Shown here one piece after another: positions 1-9,324 of a DNA stretch of 64,000 bases (position 1 is its first letter; the number at the start of each line of letters is the position of its first letter). The position numbers and the translations under genes were made by a program. Source of the stretch: UBA7398 sp964567545 (GTDB lineage Bacteria > Actinomycetota > Actinomycetes > Nanopelagicales > Nanopelagicaceae); contig CAZMNB010000003.1 in the NCBI GenBank assembly GCA_964567545.1, positions 1 through 64,000 of the forward strand. Reading direction: 5' to 3'. Under the pieces are notes generated by a model. That model ran no database searches, had not been told where the DNA came from, and saw only the letters and a list, made by a program, of their open reading frames with translations.

Positions 1-1821
1 GAAGAATCAGAAATAACGTTTATTAATAACTTAATTTGGTTTGACGATTTTACTCCTGAAATGGCAAAAGCGGTTTCTAAAAACAAAGATTCAGACCGAA
101 TTCTTTTCAATTTGACTACTGATTCCAATCTTGTAACGAGAATACAACATGATCCACTCTCATTTAGATTAAATCAATTGGTTCAACAATCGCTTTTTGT
201 TAGCAAAACACCGAAAGAGCTGCTTTTTTCTTTGACACAAGCCTTTATTGCATTAATAGAAAATAATTTCACATCAGAAGCCTTTAGAATTCTTGCGGAA
301 TTAGGCGACGACCAGAAAGTTTATGAAACATTAAATAATCCAGAAGTTATAAAGGTAATTTCAAGAGTAATGCGTGAAGCAATTCACGGAGGTAATATTG
401 AAATTTTAGACAAGTGGAATCGTGTCTCTCGATCATCAAAGGATGATAATCCCATTGCAAGAAAGTTCTTAGACACTTATATAGCCTATGTTAAGAGTGA
501 CTTAATTGAAATGAAAATTAGATTGCAAGAGCTGGAAAAATTAGTAATCGAATTCGGATTAGAGCAGAAGATGTCAATCGACATCAGTATATTTAGGTCT
601 TTTCTATTTTTTTCTACTGGAAAGTTAGAAAGTTGTTTTGCTGAAATATTTAATAAATCTAAAAATGGAATTTATGAGTCTAATTTTGGCAATGGAAGTA
701 GATTGTCATTTTTGAGAATTGTTACATGGGCCGCCATTATGCAGGATGACTCTAGTAAATTGAAAAAAATAATGAAAATAATTGATAATAAATCGCACGA
801 ATCATTAGATGCTCGAGATCAAATGGTCTTAGAGGCAATTCGACTCTTAATAGCCAGCTATTTCGGAATGATTTTTGAAGCATCAGATTTATTAGAGTTA
901 CTTGAAAATAAAGAATCGGAAATACTGTTCGGAGGCGTTTTTACTTTATTTGAAACTAAATATGTCAGGACAATGAAACTTGTTGAATTAGGCGAAAAAT
1001 CCGAAGCCGTAAAATTGTTAATTAGTGCGAGTGATTCTGCGCTAAAGCACAAGCAATTGCCATGGGTAGTAATGTTTAATGGAAAAATAGTTGAGATTAT
1101 GGCATCAGAGGGAAGACTAAAGGAGGCCTTTGCGCTTATTTTAGAAACGCGAGATCTTATTGATAAAGAGAGGCTTGGCCCAGAGATTCACTCCGTACTT
1201 GACCGATTTGAATTGATTATCAGATATTCGTTAGATGATAATGAGCGAATAGATGCTTTAATAAATCGGTTACCAAAGACATTTATTTCGCGTGAAGTGC
1301 GAGCAGGAACTTATCTTAAGCAAGGATCATCTAAAACTGAGGCAATTTTGAATGAGTTTGATAGATCAATTCCTAAGGAATTTATTAGCTATTCGATGCA
1401 CATGGGGATGCACTATATGAACAGACCACCAATAGCAAAAGAACACTTCTGGCACGCTTTAGAATTGGGCTCTTCCATTGGATATTTTAATTATTTCTTG
1501 ACATTTCCACCAGAAGTTTCGCAGGTTTTTATTTCAATTGCTAGCGAAAAGTCCACTGTCTTTTTGGAACGCTTAGCTCGTGAATTGGGTAGTCGAATGA
1601 GTAATCAGATAATTAATTCTGGCGGAGGCAGTAATTTAACTAAGCGCGAGGCAGATATCTTGCGACACCTTTCTACAGGATTGCCAATTAAAACAATCGC
1701 AGGGAACCTAAACATTTCCAGGAATACAATTAAGACTCACCTGCGAAATTTATACAGAAAACTAGAGGTAGCCGGCAGGCGCGAAGCGGTGGAAAAAGGA
1801 CGGGAGTTGTTGAAGGTCTAG
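1..1821 (+). CDS. LuxR-type transcriptional regulator, C-terminal part (truncated by window edge)
   Basis: The reading frame is already open at base 1 (it reads EESEITFINN into the first Met at 61), so the true start lies upstream. What is visible is a long, mostly helical, leucine-rich middle region without a recognisable motif, followed by a C-terminal LuxR/GerE helix-turn-helix (from LTKREADILRHL through NISRNTIKTHLRNLYRKL). This layout fits a large MalT/LuxR-type regulator whose N-terminal ATPase would lie outside the window; that domain is not seen. The gene looks more AT-rich than most of the window. It ends 24 bases before ppk, but nothing shows that it controls that gene. The target is unknown. 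Confidence 0.8.
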   Translation, partial: EESEITFINNLIWFDDFTPEMAKAVSKNKDSDRILFNLTTDSNLVTRIQHDPLSFRLNQLVQQSLFVSKTPKELLFSLTQAFIALIENNFTSEAFRILAELGDDQKVYETLNNPEVIKVISRVMREAIHGGNIEILDKWNRVSRSSKDDNPIARKFLDTYIAYVKSDLIEMKIRLQELEKLVIEFGLEQKMSIDISIFRSFLFFSTGKLESCFAEIFNKSKNGIYESNFGNGSRLSFLRIVTWAAIMQDDSSKLKKIMKIIDNKSHESLDARDQMVLEAIRLLIASYFGMIFEASDLLELLENKESEILFGGVFTLFETKYVRTMKLVELGEKSEAVKLLISASDSALKHKQLPWVVMFNGKIVEIMASEGRLKEAFALILETRDLIDKERLGPEIHSVLDRFELIIRYSLDDNERIDALINRLPKTFISREVRAGTYLKQGSSKTEAILNEFDRSIPKEFISYSMHMGMHYMNRPPIAKEHFWHALELGSSIGYFNYFLTFPPEVSQVFISIASEKSTVFLERLARELGSRMSNQIINSGGGSNLTKREADILRHLSTGLPIKTIAGNLNISRNTIKTHLRNLYRKLEVAGRREAVEKGRELLKV

Positions 1822-1845
1822 TTAATATTTACAATATATACCCTC

Positions 1846-3963
1846 ATGATTCACTTCCCGTTCATAAAAGGTTTCAATAATACTCGAGTGAGCAATGAAT
1901 TTGTCGCGGATACATCGACTCATTTAATTGATCGGGAGTTGAGCTGGCTAGATTTTAATCAACGCGTACTCGAACTTGCTGAAGATAATTCTTTACCGCT
2001 GCTAGAGCGAGTTAGATTTTTAGCAATATTTTCATCAAATTTAGATGATTTTTATATGATTCGGGTTGCGACTCTAAAACGGAAAATTGAAAATGGATTA
2101 AATCAAAAGAATACTGCCGGATTAACTCCAATGGAATTGCTAGATATGGTTTTGAATAAAAGTAAAAAATTAGCCGACAGACAATCATTTTTGTTTCACC
2201 AACAACTTAAACCAGCCCTTGCCACCCAAGAAATATCAATCATAAGTTGGAAGGACTTAAATGAGAATGAAGAGATATATTTGAAAGAATATTTTCTAAA
2301 TACTATTTTCCCAGTACTAACCCCACTCGCAGTGGACCCTTCACATCCTTTTCCTTACATATCTGGGCTTTCTTTAAATTTGGCTGTAATTTTAAGACAC
2401 AAAACTCAGAGTAATAAATTTTTTGCGCGAGTAAAAGTCCCTCCAGTACTGCCTAGATTTGTAGCGGTGCAAGAATCTGGAAAGTCTAAATTTGTGCCTT
2501 TGGAAGAAGTAATTGTTGCTAATTTGGAAGAATTATTTCCAGGAATGAAAATTGAAGATAATTTCACCTTTAGAGTGACTCGAAATCAAGATTTTGAATT
2601 GGAAGAAGAAGATAGTGAAGATTTACTTGAAACTATGGAGCAAGAATTATTACAAAGACGATTTGGTCCACCCGTTAGGCTAGAAGTTGATCAAAAAATT
2701 AAACCTGATTTACTGGCTCGATTAATCCTGGAGTTAGAAATTACTGAAAAAGAAGTAATTCATAGTCAAGATCCAATTGATTTAACTTGTTTAAACCAGA
2801 TCGCTGATATCGATAAAAGAGATTTAAAATACCCAGCGTTTAGAAGTAGAACACCAAATTTGTTTTTAGAAACTGAGAGTGAAGATAGCGAAACTTTCTT
2901 TAGTTCACTTAGAAATGATGAAGTTCTGCTGCATCACCCTTATGATTCATTTACTGGTTCAGTTGTTAGATTTTTGGAGACTGCCGCCCGAGATCCGCAA
3001 GTATTGGCAATAAAACAGACGCTTTATCGAACTTCTGGAGACTCACCAATTGTTGATGCTTTGATTGAAGCTGCTGAAGCTGGAAAGCAAGTATTAGCTG
3101 TCGTAGAAATACGGGCACGTTTTGATGAATTAGCAAATGTTCGATGGGCTCGAAAACTTGAATCTGCTGGAGTTCATGTTGTTTATGGGTTAATGGGGAT
3201 GAAAACTCATGCAAAACTATCACTTGTTGTAAGGCAAGAGACCAATATCTTGCGTCGTTATTGTCACGTAGGTACTGGAAATTATAATCCCAAAACCGCA
3301 CGCATTTATGAAGATTGGGGTTTAATCAGCGCTGATCCAGAACTAGGCCATGATTTATCAAGATTATTCAATCAACTGTCTGGTTTTGTAGTTGACACCA
3401 AATTCTCAAGATTACTTGTCGCCCCGAAAGCGTTGCGTAGTGGATTACTTGAAAAAATTGAGACAGAAATCCAAAATGCAAAAAATGGATTGCCAGCAGG
3501 TATCCGATTTAAATTAAATTCATTGCTAGATGAAGCCTTTGTTGATGCGTTATATAGAGCTTCTACCTTCGGCGTAAAAGTTGATTTAGTCACAAGGGGT
3601 ATTTGTTCATTAATACCAGGGATTCCAGGTTTATCTGAAAATATAAGAGTGCGTTCAATTGTTGGAAGGTTTCTTGAGCATTCCAGAATTTATGAGTTCA
3701 CGAATGCTGGCGATAATGAGTTTTGGATTGGCAGTGCCGATTTAATGGAACGGAATTTAGATCGAAGAGTCGAAGCTCTCGTAAAAGTTGTTAAACCTGA
3801 GCATAAAGCAATTCTAAATTCTCAATTTGAAAGTTATTTTGCATCTGATATTGATCGTTGGGAGTTAAATCCAAACGGTAACTGGGAACGAAAAGATACG
3901 GACGAAAATGGCAAGAAAAACATTTCGCTCCATACCCGAGAAATTGATAAATTGAAGCGCTGA
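1846..3963 (+). CDS. ppk1: Polyphosphate kinase 1
   Basis: Reversibly transfers the ATP gamma-phosphate to inorganic polyphosphate, giving a phosphate and energy store. At 705 residues it has the usual PPK1 length. The N-terminal domain is recognisable from RELSWLDFNQRVLELA and SSNLDDFYMIRVA. The C-terminal phospholipase-D-like core carries His455 in MKTHAKLSLV (the expected phospho-histidine), followed by the conserved VGTGNYN, and His612 in LEHSRIYEF. The stop overlaps the next start by one base (TGATG), so it is translationally linked to the Nudix gene, as ppk and mutT1 are neighbours in mycobacteria. No strong ribosome-binding site precedes the ATG. Confidence 0.96.
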   Translation: MIHFPFIKGFNNTRVSNEFVADTSTHLIDRELSWLDFNQRVLELAEDNSLPLLERVRFLAIFSSNLDDFYMIRVATLKRKIENGLNQKNTAGLTPMELLDMVLNKSKKLADRQSFLFHQQLKPALATQEISIISWKDLNENEEIYLKEYFLNTIFPVLTPLAVDPSHPFPYISGLSLNLAVILRHKTQSNKFFARVKVPPVLPRFVAVQESGKSKFVPLEEVIVANLEELFPGMKIEDNFTFRVTRNQDFELEEEDSEDLLETMEQELLQRRFGPPVRLEVDQKIKPDLLARLILELEITEKEVIHSQDPIDLTCLNQIADIDKRDLKYPAFRSRTPNLFLETESEDSETFFSSLRNDEVLLHHPYDSFTGSVVRFLETAARDPQVLAIKQTLYRTSGDSPIVDALIEAAEAGKQVLAVVEIRARFDELANVRWARKLESAGVHVVYGLMGMKTHAKLSLVVRQETNILRRYCHVGTGNYNPKTARIYEDWGLISADPELGHDLSRLFNQLSGFVVDTKFSRLLVAPKALRSGLLEKIETEIQNAKNGLPAGIRFKLNSLLDEAFVDALYRASTFGVKVDLVTRGICSLIPGIPGLSENIRVRSIVGRFLEHSRIYEFTNAGDNEFWIGSADLMERNLDRRVEALVKVVKPEHKAILNSQFESYFASDIDRWELNPNGNWERKDTDENGKKNISLHTREIDKLKR

Positions 3964-4850
3964 TGGTTGGAAAAATTTTAGCGGCTGGCGCGATAGTTTG
4001 GCGTCGTAACGAAAGTGATGAATTAGAAATTGCACTTATACATAGACCTAAATATGACGATTGGTCTTTCCCTAAAGGCAAATTGGAAGAGAATGAAGTA
4101 GCCACTTCAGCAGCCTTTAGAGAAGTAATGGAAGAAACTGGTTTTTCAGTAGTTCTTGGACCATATGTTGGGGAACTAAACTATCAAACCAACGGAATAG
4201 AAAAAAGCGTTAAATATTGGTCCGCCAGATTCGTTGCTGTTGTCGGCATGCCAATGCAAAGTGAAGTAGATATTGTAAAATGGTTTTCTATAAGCGGAGC
4301 TGAGAAGATGCTTGCTCGCCCTGACGATATTGCAATACTTAAGAAGTTTATGAATTTCGATTTAGATACTAATGTGTTAGTTCTATTGCGTCATACTAAA
4401 GCACTTGATAGGAAAGAATGGGGTGGTGATGATGGTGATCGACCACTAATACAGTTTGGACAGTTGCAATCAAAACGTTTGTTAAGTACGTTGCAGGTTT
4501 ACGCAATTGAAGAAATTCACACCTCAGTGGCAGTTCGATGTTACGAATCTGTTACGCCATTAGCACGTGGTCTTGGTTTAGATTTAATATTTGCAGAAGA
4601 TTTGAGTGAATATGTTTACGCCAAACAGCCCGAAAAGGCTTTTAAATACATTGATAAATTGTTAAAATTAAATAGCAATGTAATTGCGTGTAGTCACAAT
4701 CCAATTCTTCCTGAAATTGTTACAAAAATAGTTGAAAAATCGGGGGCTGAAACCACAAATACAAAATTAGAACCGGGCGATTCTTGGGTTATTCATCATA
4801 TTGATAACGTGGTAACCGCAATTGATTTCTTAGCAGCACCGTTGGTGTAG
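3963..4850 (+). CDS. mutT1: Nudix hydrolase fused to a histidine phosphatase domain (MutT1-like)
   Basis: Two-domain protein of 295 residues. Residues about 1-130 are a Nudix domain with a full Nudix box (Gly39 to Phe61, core REVMEETGF). From about residue 137 a SixA-type histidine phosphatase follows, with the RH pair at Arg143-His144. Mycobacterial MutT1 has this order and clears oxidised guanine nucleotides or dinucleoside polyphosphates; the same role is inferred here. The start overlaps the ppk stop, so the two are probably co-transcribed. It converges on ppx with 2 bases between the stops. Confidence 0.9.
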   Translation: MVGKILAAGAIVWRRNESDELEIALIHRPKYDDWSFPKGKLEENEVATSAAFREVMEETGFSVVLGPYVGELNYQTNGIEKSVKYWSARFVAVVGMPMQSEVDIVKWFSISGAEKMLARPDDIAILKKFMNFDLDTNVLVLLRHTKALDRKEWGGDDGDRPLIQFGQLQSKRLLSTLQVYAIEEIHTSVAVRCYESVTPLARGLGLDLIFAEDLSEYVYAKQPEKAFKYIDKLLKLNSNVIACSHNPILPEIVTKIVEKSGAETTNTKLEPGDSWVIHHIDNVVTAIDFLAAPLV

Positions 4851-4852
4851 TT

Positions 4853-5770
4853 TTAAACTTCCATCCAATCCATCCACTTAAGTACGATTCCCTCACGGAG
4901 TGCCCAAGGACAAATTTCCAACTGATCAACATCTAAATTTCTCATAACACTTTCTGCAACGTAAGCACCAGCAACAATTTGACGCGCTCTACCGGCAGAA
5001 ACACCGGGTAAATCGGCACGATCTTCTAGCGTCATTTCCGCGAGCCGTGGCGTGATTTTTCGTAATGAATCAATCCGCAAATTTTTTCCGTTTCCCGGGA
5101 TCCAATCGGTGCATAACCTTGCCAAGGTGCGAAAAGTCTTGCTGGTTGCGATAGCTCGATCAGTATTTTGATGCTGGACTAGAGCCGGTAAAATCTCGCT
5201 AAGTTTGTTCTCGATATGATCTCGCAAGTATCTCAAACTCTTTTTTGTGAACGGATCTCCCTCGAGTAGGTCTTTTGTGAGCCGTGCCGCACCAAGTGGT
5301 AGTGAAAAAGCAACATCTGGAGCTTCATTTACACCGACCGCTATTTCTAGCGAGCCTCCACCTATATCTAACATCAATAATCTTCCACTTGACCATCCAT
5401 ACCAACGTCTGGCCGCCAGAAAAGTGGTTTTAGCTTCCTCTTCACCAGACAAAACCTGAAGATCAATTTCATACTCATTATTAATTAATTCAATTATTTC
5501 ACTGCCATTTTTTGCGTCACGAAGTGCTGAAGTCGCAAACGGTAGTAATTCTTTAGTTTTCGCGGCCTGGGCTTCTTTTAATGCGCGCCCAATGCAGTCT
5601 CGTAGCGCTTTAACGCCATCCATTGAAATATTTCCATTGATATCTAAGTAAGAAGTTAATTGCAAATCTTCTTTAAAATTTGATGTGGGGTTTGGTCGCG
5701 CACCGGGGGCGGTGTCGACTATCTGTAGATGGACAGTGTTTGAGCCAACATCTAAAACTCCTAATCTCAT
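4853..5770 (-). CDS. ppx: Exopolyphosphatase / pppGpp phosphatase (Ppx/GppA family)
   Basis: Hydrolyses terminal phosphate from polyphosphate, and in some members pppGpp. The 305-residue single-module form is typical of Actinobacteria. The ASKHA fold is shown by the N-terminal phosphate loop LDVGSNTVHL and the second glycine loop LDIGGGSLEIAVG, with the catalytic-type segment SGEEEAKTTFLAARR between them. The start overlaps the stop of the upstream glycosyltransferase by four bases (ATGA). It lies opposite ppk-mutT1, so polyphosphate synthesis and breakdown genes are adjacent. Confidence 0.93.
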   Translation of the reverse strand: MRLGVLDVGSNTVHLQIVDTAPGARPNPTSNFKEDLQLTSYLDINGNISMDGVKALRDCIGRALKEAQAAKTKELLPFATSALRDAKNGSEIIELINNEYEIDLQVLSGEEEAKTTFLAARRWYGWSSGRLLMLDIGGGSLEIAVGVNEAPDVAFSLPLGAARLTKDLLEGDPFTKKSLRYLRDHIENKLSEILPALVQHQNTDRAIATSKTFRTLARLCTDWIPGNGKNLRIDSLRKITPRLAEMTLEDRADLPGVSAGRARQIVAGAYVAESVMRNLDVDQLEICPWALREGIVLKWMDWMEV

Positions 5771-7206
5771 TTATTGAATCCTTCAATTTTCAATTCATAA
5801 GCCTGATTGGAAATTTTCTGACGTTGTAACAAATAATTTTGACTTGAATTAGAAATCAAATGCTCGAACCTTCTTGGCGCTTTTACAAACGCTCTCAGCT
5901 CTTCAGCTTTAGTGGAATCCGAAAATATCGGAGTGCCGGTAATAAGTGGAGTGGCTACACGATGGGGAAATAGCGTGCGATACGAAATTCCAATTTTTTC
6001 AAGGAATAAAACGATGATTTGTTTCATAGCACTGACTGGTTTCTTTCTAATTACATCGAAGATTGAAAAACTTTTGTAACGAATATTCTGCCTTAATCGA
6101 TTAGAATTTGCTGGCGTTTTAATCGAAATCAAAAAATCGGCAATTTCTTGAGCTCCAGTTGTTTTTGGAAGATTTGCACAAGCCTTACTTAAAGACTCTC
6201 TAATGGTTTCGTTCTGTAGTTTTTTTACAGTATCTTCAATTTCTTTTAAGCTTGATTGATTTGCCATTAACGCGATGCCATTTTCAGCGCACCAGCGTGC
6301 TCGCGTAACTTGATCATCGGTGCCTCGAATATTTGCTATAAAAACCGTAGGTAATCGTGCAGCAAGTAACTCATGAACACCGTTATATCCAGCCGCGCAA
6401 ATGCCAGCATCAAAAGCATTTAATAAGTCTGCTAATGGAAAATATCTAACAACTTTTATTGCTAGCCCAGCAGGAACTAGTGAATTTCCATCTTTATCTA
6501 TTGGCTCTTTTGTTAAAATAATTTGTAGATTTTTCCAGCCAATTAGTCCAGAGAGCGCGGCACGCATTTTATTATTTACATCTGCCTCGCCAGTTCCGAG
6601 TTGTACTAATACCGCAGGACTATTTAAGTCCAATCCTATTTTTTCTTTAGCGGCTCTTTTGGTCAGCGCGCTTTTAGAGTTAAACAAAGAGACTGGTGAA
6701 AATAGTTTTGATTCTTTTCGTTTGGCTGTTGGACCATTATCATATGCTCGGGCATAGTCACCTGGTTCAATAACGTAGTCCATTATTTTGGATTGCGCTC
6801 CTAATACAAAGCGTTGTGGATTTTTTTGCCATAAACCTCGTCGAATCCAAATTAAAATTAAATTTGGGTTTGCTATCTTTGCCGCAAGTACACCTGGGTA
6901 TGGAACGACCCCATCAAATGTAAGAATTGTTGCATCACTTTCTTTTGCCAAAGCTAAAATTCTATCTCTCAAGTATCTGTCCCACTTATGTCGTGGCATA
7001 AGCCCGCGATCGCGACCAGTTATATATTCAGCAGGAATTCCGGTAGCTTCTGGAATTTCAGCAACTGCACTTGCCATCGAAATGATGATCGGGTTTGCGC
7101 GACCTTGCAACGCTTGCCCAATTGCGGTTGCGCGAGCTAAGTGGCCCATACCAATTCCATTGCTTGTTGCAAGGATGATTGTTGGCTTTGCGTTTTCGGC
7201 TGGCAT
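5767..7206 (-). CDS. MurG-like glycosyltransferase of unknown acceptor
   Basis: A GT-B-fold protein of 479 residues. The N-terminal half begins with a beta strand and glycine loop (SNGIGMGHLARATAIG) as in MurG/UGT enzymes. The C-terminal donor-binding half has VLVQLGTGEADVNN and CAAGYNGVHELLAARLPTVFI. The last 100 residues or so are basic and do not match anything I know. It is not true MurG: the conserved MurG glycine loops are not matched and no cell-wall genes surround it. It shares a four-base overlap with ppx, so the two probably form one transcript. A cell-surface or glycolipid role is a guess. Confidence 0.72.
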   Translation of the reverse strand: MPAENAKPTIILATSNGIGMGHLARATAIGQALQGRANPIIISMASAVAEIPEATGIPAEYITGRDRGLMPRHKWDRYLRDRILALAKESDATILTFDGVVPYPGVLAAKIANPNLILIWIRRGLWQKNPQRFVLGAQSKIMDYVIEPGDYARAYDNGPTAKRKESKLFSPVSLFNSKSALTKRAAKEKIGLDLNSPAVLVQLGTGEADVNNKMRAALSGLIGWKNLQIILTKEPIDKDGNSLVPAGLAIKVVRYFPLADLLNAFDAGICAAGYNGVHELLAARLPTVFIANIRGTDDQVTRARWCAENGIALMANQSSLKEIEDTVKKLQNETIRESLSKACANLPKTTGAQEIADFLISIKTPANSNRLRQNIRYKSFSIFDVIRKKPVSAMKQIIVLFLEKIGISYRTLFPHRVATPLITGTPIFSDSTKAEELRAFVKAPRRFEHLISNSSQNYLLQRQKISNQAYELKIEGFNK

Positions 7207-7266
7207 GTGGCGAGAGTATCGGAAGCTATTACTGAGTATCTATTAACGCCATGAGATACTTCCTGA

Positions 7267-7671
7267 ATGAGTGATTCAACTTCAGGTGCTTCGGTAGCGA
7301 TAATCAGATTCCTGGAATGGGATGAAACTGATGCGGCTGGGCACCATCATTACGCCAGCGTTTTTCGATGGGTGGAAGAGTTGGAAGCAAAACTTTATCG
7401 AGATTTGGGACTTCCTGTTTCGCTCTTTGGTCAGATACCAAGAGTTAAAGTTCAGATGGAATACCGCCGCCGGATTTACTTTGGCGAAGTTGTAAAAACG
7501 GAGTTAAAAGTAATTCGTGTTGGTAATTCATCAATGGAGCTGGATTTTAAAGCTTTTGTTGGCGAAGAAATTGCGGCAGAAGGTAATTACATAATCGTGC
7601 ATTCACCAGATAAAGAGACCGGTTCCAAGCCATGGCCAATTGAGTGGAAGAAAAAATTTCTTAACGAATAA
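7267..7671 (+). CDS. Acyl-CoA thioesterase, 4HBT hotdog family
   Basis: A 134-residue single hotdog domain. The active-site segment LEWDETDAAGHHHYASVFRWVEELE matches the 4-hydroxybenzoyl-CoA thioesterase/YbgC pattern, in which an Asp follows a short loop before the long helix. It hydrolyses a CoA or ACP thioester; the acyl group cannot be read from sequence. The 3' end overlaps the convergent oxidoreductase gene by 11 bases. A role in releasing aromatic CoA esters made further downstream in the window is possible but unproven. Confidence 0.82.
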   Translation: MSDSTSGASVAIIRFLEWDETDAAGHHHYASVFRWVEELEAKLYRDLGLPVSLFGQIPRVKVQMEYRRRIYFGEVVKTELKVIRVGNSSMELDFKAFVGEEIAAEGNYIIVHSPDKETGSKPWPIEWKKKFLNE

Positions 7672-9220
7672 TTTTTGCAACTATAGCGCCGCTACCGCCG
7701 CCAACGCCGCCACCTGGCCAAGTTCCAGACCCACAAATAAATAAACCAGAAATCGGTGTTCGATGTCGGTTCCAAGATGGAGTTGGACGTAAGAAAAAGA
7801 ATTGGGCGAGATGATGACTCCCGCCGAGTGAATCGCCTTTAATTAAATTTGCGTTGTATCGCTCTAAATCGGTTGGAGTTAAAACTTTTCGAGAAAGAAT
7901 TTTAGATTTAATTCCTGGCGCGTAACTTTCGATTATTTCAATTATGCGATCTGCATATTGTTCGCCAATTTGATCCCAAGTATTGCCAGAAATTTCACCA
8001 CGTGCGTCACCCTTAATATCCAGCGGCAGAACTCGTACTTGAATCCAAAGTACATGTTTACCCTCTGGTGCGCGTGATGAATCGGTAACCGTCGGTTGTC
8101 CGATAACTAGCGCAGGAGAACTTGGTAATAATCCCGCAGCAGCTTGGGTATATGTCATTGCTAAATCATCAATATAAGGTGCGATATGGATGTAATTAAA
8201 TTCTTTAGCTTCTGCGGCTCTCCATGCAGGTAGTTCATCCATTGCTAAATGGATCATCATCGTGGATAACCCGGGGTGAAATTTCTTAACTTCAGTTACT
8301 TTTTCCAAGTGGGAAAGGGTCGGGTTTAAGAGATTAGGAATCAGCGCTGGATTCACATTTGCAATAATATTTTTTGCATAAAAAACTTCGCCACTAGCTG
8401 ACTTGACACCGATTGCTTTTTCATTTTCGGTAATGATTTCGAGAACTTTTGTATTAACTTTCACAGTTCCGTTATTTTCATTGATCACACCAGTCAGCGC
8501 CTTAATTAAGGTATTTGCGCCACCTTTGCCAAGAACCATTCCAAACTCTTGTCCACCAATGGATTCCAAGAACGAAAAGAGTGCGCCGCCTGAAATGTCT
8601 GGGCCGTAATCTAAGTGCATTCCCCAGATTGCAGCTAGCGCTTTGGTTTCTGGATGCACAAAATATTCTTCGGTAAAAGCTCTAGATGATTGCAGCAGCA
8701 ATCTAATCAATTGGAATAACCCAGTTGTACCTAATGCACGCCAAGTTTTAAAAATTGATTTAGCAGCAGCAAAAGATGGTAATTCAGCACCCAATAGTGG
8801 AAAGAGGTGAGGTGCAAATTTTCCAAGGAGAGCCGTTAAAGCTTGCCAAGATTCAACATCGTTCGGTGCGACTTTTCTAAGAGTGGCAATATTTGTTTCG
8901 CGATCCATCATGATCCCAAGTGATTTACCATCTGGAAAGAGGGAGATAAATGGTTTACCTGATGGAACAAATTCCAACCCATTTCGGATCAGATCATCTT
9001 TTAGCGCAGCCATAATTGGGCCACCCGCAAAGAGGCTGAGATTTGTTGCGAATAAGTCGTGTTTGAAACCAGGCAGCGTAACTTCCTCGGTTCTTACCGC
9101 ACCGCCGCAGGTATCTGCAGATTCGAGAACTAAGACTTGCTTTCCGCGTTTAGCTAAGAGCGCTGCAGAACTAAGCCCATTAATGCCGGAACCAATCACA
9201 ATTACATCGAATTTATTCAT
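7661..9220 (-). CDS. FAD-dependent oxidoreductase, phytoene dehydrogenase / PYROXD2-like
   Basis: A 519-residue flavoprotein with an N-terminal dinucleotide-binding motif (VIGSGINGLSSAALLAKRG, then a second-strand acidic residue in VLESADTCGGA) and a C-terminal FAD-binding segment (GLFICGSGTWPGGGVGGGSGAIVAK). This is the CrtI-related family annotated as phytoene dehydrogenase or PYROXD2; carotenoid desaturation is not established for this branch. It is a clear paralogue of the divergent gene that follows, sharing SGIN at the N terminus, PGGG/PGPGLGGGSG at the C terminus and near-equal length. No carotenoid genes are nearby. Confidence 0.82.
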   Translation of the reverse strand: MNKFDVIVIGSGINGLSSAALLAKRGKQVLVLESADTCGGAVRTEEVTLPGFKHDLFATNLSLFAGGPIMAALKDDLIRNGLEFVPSGKPFISLFPDGKSLGIMMDRETNIATLRKVAPNDVESWQALTALLGKFAPHLFPLLGAELPSFAAAKSIFKTWRALGTTGLFQLIRLLLQSSRAFTEEYFVHPETKALAAIWGMHLDYGPDISGGALFSFLESIGGQEFGMVLGKGGANTLIKALTGVINENNGTVKVNTKVLEIITENEKAIGVKSASGEVFYAKNIIANVNPALIPNLLNPTLSHLEKVTEVKKFHPGLSTMMIHLAMDELPAWRAAEAKEFNYIHIAPYIDDLAMTYTQAAAGLLPSSPALVIGQPTVTDSSRAPEGKHVLWIQVRVLPLDIKGDARGEISGNTWDQIGEQYADRIIEIIESYAPGIKSKILSRKVLTPTDLERYNANLIKGDSLGGSHHLAQFFFLRPTPSWNRHRTPISGLFICGSGTWPGGGVGGGSGAIVAKIIR

Positions 9221-9324
9221 TTGGCGATCCTCTCACGCGGGTTTATTCAATTCAACGATTTTAAGTTCTGGACTATCTAGCAAAATGACCTTACATTTCG
9301 ACTTCAATAGTAAGGGAGAGTTTG

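Noticed and set aside
5767..7206. MurG
   Set aside because: GT-B fold is shared but the conserved MurG loops and cell-wall gene neighbours are absent.
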